From positions 1 through 36,983 of the forward strand of contig JAKYXN010000053.1 of assembly GCA_022538095.1 (NCBI GenBank): a DNA stretch of 36,983 bases, in the 5' to 3' direction. The stretch is from Puniceicoccaceae bacterium K14 (lineage in GTDB: Bacteria > Verrucomicrobiota > Verrucomicrobiia > Opitutales > Opitutaceae). Numbering within the stretch: position 1 is the stretch's first letter; the number at the start of each line of letters is the position of its first letter. The notes under the pieces are model-generated. The model saw only the letters and a program-made list of their open reading frames with translations. It searched no databases and was not told where the DNA came from. Position numbers and translations under genes: made by a program. Below, one piece after another: positions 31,376 through 36,983 of the stretch.

Positions 31376-32010
31376 ATGCTCATGACAACCCGCCTCCAAC
31401 CCAAGTCAAGACGGAAGAAAAACCATGAAAGACCAGCATCGAAAAGAATCCGACGAAGCGATGAAGTGGAATTTTTCGATGAGGTGAGTATAATTATTTT
31501 TTGGATACATTAATCATTTGTTCACTCCAGGCCTTTCCGTTAAATCCGACAACCCACTCACGCTTAACCATCTATCTCCAGCCCGAAAGAGTCAGTGTAA
31601 GAGTCACCCACCTCCTGAGCCCTAAACATTACCGGTCTCCTGATCGGTCAGGTCATTACATTCCTCTATACAACATCCACGATTTAACATTCGCCATTCG
31701 TAAAAACCTGCCCCAGCTCTAGCTGGGACCATGCCCTCGTCTAGCGAGGATCCAGTGCGCAAAGCACACGATCTTAATTAATAGATGTTTCGTCACCACA
31801 CTCCCACAGTCCGCCGTCCTGTCAACCGTAGCTTTTAGCGAAGGCTGAAGCCCACAAAGCAAAGCACGGATCACCTTCTTTACTACTCACTCCTTTGCTA
31901 CCCAACAACGAGGCAGCGCATTCCCTTGAAACCTCCTCTTCGCAGCAATCATTGAGCACAGCATCACCGTATTCAAAGAAGGCCACAATCAAACGGCTCA
32001 ATATACTACA
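31376..32010. other. Intergenic region with repeat cluster
   Basis: About 635 bases with no convincing gene; short frames here lack domain patterns. It contains the three mini-hairpins at 31712-31767 and leads into the sulfatase remnant. Confidence 0.55.
31712..31767. repeat. Cluster of three NNA-loop mini-hairpins
   Basis: CCCAGCTCTAGCTGGG (31712-31727), CCTCGT-CTA-GCGAGG (31735-31749) and GTGC-GCAAA-GCAC (31755-31767), spaced at about 20 bases. Loops again run NNA-GC (CTA, CTA, AAA). The bases outside the stems differ, so the structure rather than the sequence is kept. Confidence 0.65.
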
Positions 32011-32254
32011 ATTGGACGCCTTATGACCACGGTCGATCTCAACACCCCAACGTGATTTTATAGGCGACAACGAGCCTCTGGCAACGTCATCGAGAACCCG
32101 TACTCCAACGCTCACTCAAAGGATACCCTCTACGAAGGCGGCGTCCCCGTACCACTCGTTGCCGCCGGCCTCGACACTCCACGAAAACGCAAACTCGTCG
32201 GAAGGCGATCTCGCCTTCACTGTCCTCCAAATATTGGCTTCTGCTGACCTATAA
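32011..32254 (+). pseudogene. Frameshifted sulfatase remnant
   Basis: Several plus-strand frames put together give a recognisable type I sulfatase C-terminal segment: IGRLMTTVDLNTPT (frame of 32011), then FIGDN (frame of 32057), then GNVIENPYSNAHSKDTLYEGG and VPVPLVAAGLDTPR (frame of 32080), then a final LAFTVLQILASADL (frame of 32189) before a stop. These match sulfatase motifs 'T.ViFlGDNG', 'H.KgTlYEGGvrvPliaaG' and 'DLf.TiLelAG.D'. Three frame changes and a stop show decay; the N-terminal half with the formylglycine site is not found nearby. An open minus-strand frame over the same bases is its antisense shadow. Confidence 0.7.
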
Positions 32255-32453
32255 GTTAGTATTACCAAAATGCAGGGCCTGACCAGCTCGCACGCTACAA
32301 TGCCAGCCGTAACAACAATTCCATTCATCACGCCCTACCAAAAGCAGAATCAGTATTTGAAAGAACATGTCCTTGAATAACACTCTTCTAAGACGGCGGG
32401 GTAATTATTTTTTCTTTGAGTATTCTCAGCCTTAATTCATTGGGTTAGTTCCT

Positions 32454-33569
32454 ATGAAATATCTCGTTTTAATCCTCTCAATACTCTCACTCACAACCTC
32501 TCTCATTGGCAAATCCGTCGACGTCTATTTCGGCACCAGCGGAAAAGAATCCAAAGGAATCTATCAAGCGAAATTCGACACGGAAAACGGCAAGCTAACA
32601 AAACCCACCTTAGCTGCAGAAATACAATCGCCAGGCTTCTTGGCACAATCCCCAAACCTCAAAACGCTATACGCCGCAGGAAGCCTAGACAACAAACCAT
32701 GCGTAGCAGCCTATCGGATTAAAAACGATGGGAGTATTAGTTTTTTGAATATGATAGAAATTACCGATGGATCCGCTTCACACCTAGGGGTCCATCCTTC
32801 GGGAAAGTTCTTGATCACCGCCCAATACAGAGGCGGTTCAATCGCCCTATTCTCCCTTAATAAAGATGGAAGCTTAAAAGCTCGCGAAACAGTTATCGAA
32901 CATGAAGGAGGTTCCGGGGTCGTTCCCAATCGCCAAAATAGCCCTCACCCCCATTGGGCAGGCTTCTCGCCCGACGGACGCTTCGCGCTCATTCCAGATT
33001 TGGGCCTAGATAAGATCGTGGTCTATCAAGTAGACCTCGACGGCCCTTCTATCAAAAACATCGGATACGGAGAGGCAATTCCAGGAGTTGGCCCACGCCA
33101 CATGCGTTTCTCCGTCGACGGAAAATTCGTTTACCTCTTAAACGAATTCACCTTATCAGTTACTACTTTCGGCTGGGACTCAGAAAACGGAAAGCTAGAG
33201 ACTCTTACGACCGCGCCCGGCTTAACAGAAGAACAAAAAGCCAAGGAAGTATTCAACTCCAGTTCCGAAATCCTGGTCCATCCCAACGGACGTTTCGTTT
33301 ACTCGGGCAATCGCGGCCATGATACTGTTACAGTCTATCGAGCAAACCCTAAAACAGGCGAACTATCCGTTGTTGAGATAGAACCAATTAGAGGTGCTTT
33401 TCCTCGTAACATAAACTTGGATGCAAGTGGGCGATGGCTATTAGCGGCTGGGCAAGATTCTAACACTATTAGCGTTTTCGAGATCGACTCAGACTCCGGC
33501 GAACTGACTTTTCAGCGTAAATCCTCAATTAACGTCCCCACTCCGATCTGTATACTCTTTAACGAGTAA
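32454..33569 (+). CDS. Exported 6-phosphogluconolactonase-like (lactonase-family) seven-bladed propeller
   Basis: A 371-residue protein of the YbhE/Pgl lactonase family with a signal peptide (MKYLVLILSILSLTTSLIG-K). The pattern recurs as FGTSGKESKGIYQAKFDTENGKL, LGVHPSGKFLITAQYRGGSIALFSL, then PHPHWAGFSPDGRFALIPDLGLDKIVVYQ (the HPHW-type motif of the family), GVGPRHMRFSVDGKFVYLLNE and VHPNGRFVYSGNRGHDTVTVY. The length equals a full seven-bladed propeller. Because it is exported it probably acts on a sugar lactone or a different ester outside the cytoplasm. It is a single gene; the sulfatase remnant upstream hints at a former polysaccharide-use locus. Confidence 0.9.
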   Translation: MKYLVLILSILSLTTSLIGKSVDVYFGTSGKESKGIYQAKFDTENGKLTKPTLAAEIQSPGFLAQSPNLKTLYAAGSLDNKPCVAAYRIKNDGSISFLNMIEITDGSASHLGVHPSGKFLITAQYRGGSIALFSLNKDGSLKARETVIEHEGGSGVVPNRQNSPHPHWAGFSPDGRFALIPDLGLDKIVVYQVDLDGPSIKNIGYGEAIPGVGPRHMRFSVDGKFVYLLNEFTLSVTTFGWDSENGKLETLTTAPGLTEEQKAKEVFNSSSEILVHPNGRFVYSGNRGHDTVTVYRANPKTGELSVVEIEPIRGAFPRNINLDASGRWLLAAGQDSNTISVFEIDSDSGELTFQRKSSINVPTPICILFNE

Positions 33570-33735
33570 AAGAATTCGCCAACACCGCTGGCGTTCACTA
33601 GCAGAATGAGAAAAAAGGGTCGGTCCTTAATTATTGAATTTCTAGTATTAAAAAATAGCTACATTTAATACCATTAATTTTCGTGGAAAAGATAGAATAC
33701 TCAGCCCCCATTCCAGCCCTCCTTGAGACATAGAG

Positions 33736-34719
33736 CTACATAGTGTCGTCTACGATAGCCAATCGCCTAGGCTCATACTCGACATCGATACGCCAACGAA
33801 ACGACATCCATCGCAAGACATCGGGTAAAGCGCATATTTCATCATCCCCCATCTCCAATCTCGCTGTCCAGTGGTCTCGCTCTTCTTCCACCTCGACTAC
33901 GAGCTCAAAATAGTCGTCATCATTTTTATCCGGATACATTTCTCTGACCGCTAATTCAAAAAGACTGATTAACTCACTAAATGTTTTGTCGCTTATAGCT
34001 TTCCCCGAAAATGTTATTGTTTTGCTGCTGGCATGCACAGAATCAAGACCCGCCAAAAAATCGGGATCTAACCCACTCCTTAAACGCGCCCAAACGGCTT
34101 CGATAATTACGCCAGAAGCGGTATCCGGATGCATCCAACGATTCCCACACGAACTTAGCAGTTCTTTATTGCCAGACCAAAGTCCAAAACCATTCCGGAT
34201 TCCCATACCCCACCCTAAGTGAAACTGGATCAGATCATCCTTTTGCCTCGTCTCAGTGTAGTTTTTATTTTCCTCCGACATTTCCGAAATAAGCAAATCA
34301 ACCGCTTCATCCAAAGATCTTGGCATTTTGGGAAGTCTCCTCAATTCCACATGTGGCTCCTCCGAACGAACGAATTCAAAGTCAAACAATTCGGATTTAA
34401 GCGATAGCGAATCACCCGATAATTCGTATCCAAACACTAACGGACTATTAAAATCGCTGAGTTCTAAAGAAAATTCATTTCCCAAAACCATAAACGTTCC
34501 CTCGCTCAAATTCTGGATCGCCATTCCCCTATCCGACAATCGCTCGAGCGAACCGTCCGAGCGAAACTCTATTTCCCACCCGACAGAATCTAAAAATCCG
34601 TTTTCTGAAAGGTCCGAAACCGTTTTCCACTTTCCAACTAGTTTTTCATCTATTATCGGGCTTCCAGATAAGGCTCCAAGCATACACACTGCTATCCCCA
34701 ATTTAAGCAAAACGTTCAT
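33736..34719 (-). CDS. Secreted protein with DUF6794-like C-terminal domain
   Basis: About 327 residues starting at MNVLLKLGIAVCMLGALSGSPI (ATG 34719), a signal peptide; an earlier frame start adds only a short extra segment. The N-terminal third (KLVGKWKTVSDLSENG, WEIEFRSDGSL) is a lipocalin-like beta domain. The middle matches DUF6794: MPRSLDEAVDLLISEMSEENKN, DLIQFHLGWGMGIRNGFGLWSGN, and HPDTASGVIIEAVWARLRSG, a widespread small domain of unknown function. The C-terminal part is a helical and beta mix (KTFSELISLFELAVREMYPDKND). No catalytic motif is seen. It is a single gene. Confidence 0.7.
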   Translation of the reverse strand: MNVLLKLGIAVCMLGALSGSPIIDEKLVGKWKTVSDLSENGFLDSVGWEIEFRSDGSLERLSDRGMAIQNLSEGTFMVLGNEFSLELSDFNSPLVFGYELSGDSLSLKSELFDFEFVRSEEPHVELRRLPKMPRSLDEAVDLLISEMSEENKNYTETRQKDDLIQFHLGWGMGIRNGFGLWSGNKELLSSCGNRWMHPDTASGVIIEAVWARLRSGLDPDFLAGLDSVHASSKTITFSGKAISDKTFSELISLFELAVREMYPDKNDDDYFELVVEVEEERDHWTARLEMGDDEICALPDVLRWMSFRWRIDVEYEPRRLAIVDDTM

Positions 34720-35177
34720 TATTCTTACATATGTAGGATTAAGAAAGTAGCAAATCACTCGCATCGAAAAATTTGTTTTTCCAAAATACCCATGACTCTC
34801 GCTCTAATCAAAGCCATCGACGACCAGTTTTCATTTTCCAAATACCGAATCGAAAAAAGGGATCAGCCCCAAATCATTGTAATTGAGAATTATTACATAT
34901 ATAAAACTGTTCTACACGATACTATTTAACCTTCTGAACACCGCCAATAAACGCCATAAACAGACATAAGCATTTTCAAAAACCTATTTGGCCGTAGGCC
35001 AACCTTTGTCTCGTGAAGCGAGACCCTGACAATAGGTCCATCGGTACAAAACGCCTTGCCACTTCATTCCTCACTTATCGCCCCCACTTCGAAGCAACAC
35101 GATGAACTCCCCATAGTCCATCAACGAATCATCAGAGATTGAAATTCAAAGAGCGAAGGAGGCTCACTAGTCACTAC
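34720..35177. other. Intergenic region with repeat element
   Basis: About 460 bases without a supported gene. It holds the second copy of the 53-bp hairpin element (34981-35033). Nothing else recognised. Confidence 0.55.
34981..35033. repeat. 53-bp double-hairpin repeat, copy 2
   Basis: Contains TTGGCC-GTA-GGCCAA (34988-35002, 6-bp stem), a short linker, GTCTCGTGAAGCGAGAC (35008-35024) and CCTGACAAT. It matches copy 1 at 30061 in the second hairpin and right arm, while its first hairpin has different but still paired arms. Confidence 0.8.
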
Positions 35178-35627
35178 TTACACCTCGTTTCTTAGTTTTT
35201 CTATAGCTCTCTCATCTGGGTTATTCATTTTCCAAAGAATATAACCTCTGCGGAAATCAATAGCTCCGTAACCCGGCACCAAATACAGTATTAAGAATAC
35301 GGGGTGCAGCCCAACACTACCAATCAACATTAGTAGAAGAATACCAAGACCAAAAAGCATAAACAGTCCACCGATAATCATTTTGTTGCGACCTTCCTGG
35401 CACAGCTTCTCCGTCTCTTTCTCGGGATCAAAATACAAATACTCCTTCATATCTGATACATTCTCAAGCTCTTCTACCAAACGATCACCTAGCACCGAAA
35501 TCGTTTCCGCCATTGGGAACTTAACGTTCATCGCTTTGATCGCTGCGGCTTCATCATCCGCTACGATTGTCCTTTCCATTTGAGATCCCAACTTAGTAAC
35601 AACCTGCAACCTGTATGTTTTGCTCAT
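35178..35627 (-). CDS. Two-TM membrane protein of unknown function
   Basis: About 149 residues starting MSKTYRLQVV at 35627; upstream ATGs at 35642 and 35657 are possible. The first 85 residues form a soluble domain (LQVVTKLGSQMERTIVADDEAAAIKAMNVKFP) like a small alpha-beta or SHOCT-like module. Two membrane segments follow (GGLFMLFGLGILLLMLIGSVGL and PVFLILYLVPGYGAIDF). It is therefore an inner-membrane protein with a cytoplasmic N-terminus. I do not recognise the family. It has no operon partner. Confidence 0.6.
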   Translation of the reverse strand: MSKTYRLQVVTKLGSQMERTIVADDEAAAIKAMNVKFPMAETISVLGDRLVEELENVSDMKEYLYFDPEKETEKLCQEGRNKMIIGGLFMLFGLGILLLMLIGSVGLHPVFLILYLVPGYGAIDFRRGYILWKMNNPDERAIEKLRNEV

Positions 35628-35773
35628 TGAAGAAACCTTCATAAATGGTCCTTCCATCTTCAAGTATTTTTAGAGTGTCCATGATTCTCGAAGAAAGTGT
35701 TTAACCAATGCGCTCAGTAACAGACAGAGACGGCCTATTTGCTATTTCGGTGAACTCCGTTTAATTCACTTCT

Positions 35774-35956
35774 ATGAAGCTCTTCCTTTGGTTACTATTG
35801 GTTCATCCATATTTACCAGCAGCATCCTTCTATACGCCAAGAAGCAAAAAACTCCCCACGATACTCATAGACACGACTCCGCCCAGCACTGAAATCGACT
35901 TAGTAGACTATCAATTCGACGAGGCAAATACTCGATACCAGGTAATAGCGAGCTAA
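35774..35956 (+). CDS. Possible short secreted protein or remnant
   Basis: A 60-residue frame with a plausible signal peptide (MKLFLWLLLVHPYLPAASF) and a polar remainder. It is short, lies alone between two minus-strand genes and has no domain. It could be a truncated gene or a chance frame. Confidence 0.3.
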   Translation: MKLFLWLLLVHPYLPAASFYTPRSKKLPTILIDTTPPSTEIDLVDYQFDEANTRYQVIAS

Positions 35957-36025
35957 AGGAGAAGCTAGGACTGACCCCCTATCAATCTGATAGATGCAAA
36001 ATAGCATAACCGATTGGGTCCTAAA

Positions 36026-36060
36026 GCGAAAAGCACGACCCAGAAATAGATCGTGCTTCG
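36026..36060 (-). terminator. Terminator-like hairpin after beta-helix gene
   Basis: AAGCACGA, a 12-base loop, TCGTGCTT; on the minus strand it is followed by TTCGCTTT. It lies 27 bases past the stop of the beta-helix gene. The T-tract is interrupted. Confidence 0.55.
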
Positions 36061-36086
36061 CCTCCGAGCAAAATAATCACTTAAGA

Positions 36087-36983
36087 TCAGTCAACAAAGT
36101 GTCCGCCTGTCGCCGCATCTCCACGGGAAAAGCCATCTGTATTCGCCTGAGAGCTGCTAGATCCACTTCCTCGGATCATTCCCCCGTCGAATGCATGGTA
36201 TCCATACCCCCCATTTCCATTCCTTATCGTATTATTCGCTTCGATTGAAGAAACCCCATAAGCTATGAAACCATCGCCTCCATTATTTTGAGCGAGAGCT
36301 CGATCCGCAAAAATGCCCGAACTGGAATGAGTCACAAATCCTCCACCTACATTATGGCTACTTTCCACACTAGATCCGTTCGAACCGTCATTCCATCCAG
36401 CATACACGTATGAGCCGAAAACAGCTTGAATTCCTTCCCGGCCATTGTGGTGGACATATAAGGACGGGGCGCAATCAACGCTAGATCCATTAGCGGCATA
36501 AATACCATCGTACTTAAAACCTCTAATTTCTACGTTTTCTCGAATATGAATAGAACTGGAACGAATTAGGTGAACGCCCCAATGAGCACTGAGATAATTT
36601 CCATCTAAGACGATATTACGAATCGACCCCAAGCGGTTACCATCTTTCAACTGTAAGCCTGTCTCACCTTCAGAAAATGTAACAGTCTTTCCATTACCAC
36701 CTATATGTATTCGATTTCCATTTGGATGGTCCACTTCAATCGTGTCGTAATTAGTGTATACACCCTGAGAAGAGAGTTTAATAGTGACTGTGGCTGTATT
36801 TGAAATGACCTTCAGATCTAGCCAAGACAACGCATCTTGTATAGACTCAAACTCACCTATGACGGTGTTCACGCCTGTAACATCTAGAGTTAACTCACCA
36901 GTTTCATAAAAATGTATCCAAATAGCGGATAGAGTTTTGCAAATAGCTGATTGGCAGCTCATTGTTTCGGCAACCACACTAAA
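36087..36983 (-). CDS. Right-handed beta-helix protein, 5'-truncated by the window edge
   Basis: At least 298 residues, open to the right window edge without a convincing start: the first usable codons are a GTG near 36977 and an ATG at 36962, and the frame continues upstream, so it is probably truncated. The sequence has the stacked beta-helix pattern of polysaccharide lyases, tail fibres and surface proteins: IHIGGNGKTVTFSEGETGLQLKDGNRL, IVLDGNYLSAHWGVHLIRSSSIHIRENVEIRGFKYDGIYAANGSSVDC, ALAQNNGGDGFIAYG, and TIRNGNGGYGYHAFDGGMIRGSG. Rungs with Asn ladders are visible. Function may be carbohydrate binding or cleavage, or a phage-tail-like spike. The C-terminal end (TGGHFVD) is complete. Confidence 0.7.
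   Translation of the reverse strand, partial: FSVVAETMSCQSAICKTLSAIWIHFYETGELTLDVTGVNTVIGEFESIQDALSWLDLKVISNTATVTIKLSSQGVYTNYDTIEVDHPNGNRIHIGGNGKTVTFSEGETGLQLKDGNRLGSIRNIVLDGNYLSAHWGVHLIRSSSIHIRENVEIRGFKYDGIYAANGSSVDCAPSLYVHHNGREGIQAVFGSYVYAGWNDGSNGSSVESSHNVGGGFVTHSSSGIFADRALAQNNGGDGFIAYGVSSIEANNTIRNGNGGYGYHAFDGGMIRGSGSSSSQANTDGFSRGDAATGGHFVD

Noticed and set aside
31822-32331. Two minus-strand frames
   Set aside because: They are largely antisense to the sulfatase remnant, where plus-strand motifs are recognisable; no domain in either frame.
1-36983. CRISPR array, tRNA, rRNA, intact IS element or prophage
   Set aside because: No spaced identical repeats, no recognisable RNA gene, transposase or integrase was seen by eye. 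A profile search was not possible.

Overview
The window looks like a chromosomal segment from an aquatic Verrucomicrobiota bacterium, probably class Opitutia (Puniceicoccales or Opitutales). This is an inference from protein content: a DUF5069 protein, a long exported protease with PKD and RCC1 repeats, exported (Tat) PLP enzymes, a TonB-receptor cassette whose small partner carries a CxxC and a C-terminal IPPP tail, a sulfatase remnant, and moderate GC with few strong Shine-Dalgarno sites. No rRNA, tRNA, CRISPR array, integrase or intact IS element was recognised, so this is mixed accessory and housekeeping DNA rather than a clear island.

Layout. 1-2.6 kb: a flagellar rod/hook-like protein with repeated modules and an unclear 5' end, then a minus-strand ArsR-SRPBCC pair. 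2.7-7.1 kb: a minus-strand pair in which a secreted prodomain-like protein is encoded separately from a secreted metzincin protease carrying PKD domains and two RCC1 blocks. 7.3-10.2 kb: a soluble PilJ-like protein, then a LysR-rhodanese-propeller operon ending in a strong hairpin. 10.3-13.3 kb: three exported enzymes facing each other, namely a Tat class V aminotransferase and a Tat HisC-like aminotransferase followed by a secreted RidA. 13.4-17.6 kb: a probable metal (copper-like) uptake cassette of small CxxC membrane protein, TonB receptor, and Asp-box propeller with CxCC.

17.8-26.5 kb is a dense thiol/electrophile-stress neighbourhood: TetR with OsmC, AhpD-like genes, a second TetR with an exported small protein and another AhpD-like protein, nitronate monooxygenase with DUF5069, an HxlR regulator and an ECF41 sigma factor. 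The regulatory logic can be partly read from DNA. Each TetR has a matching palindrome before itself and before its neighbour. The ECF41 promoter (TGTCACA-16-CGTC) lies just before the sigma gene, and a 10/11 match with the same spacer lies before the AhpD-like gene 4.4 kb away. A Pmp3-like 53-residue gene and a J-domain protein also lie here.

26.6-37 kb: a BlaI / M56-TonB fusion pair with BlaI-type palindromes, a methyltransferase, an exported histidine phosphatase, unknown secreted proteins, a frameshifted sulfatase remnant, an exported 6-phosphogluconolactonase-like propeller, a DUF6794-like protein, a two-TM protein, and a right-handed beta-helix protein running off the right edge. Four intergenic regions carry a family of mini-hairpins whose three-base loops usually end in A (NNA, next to GC), including one 53-bp element present twice.
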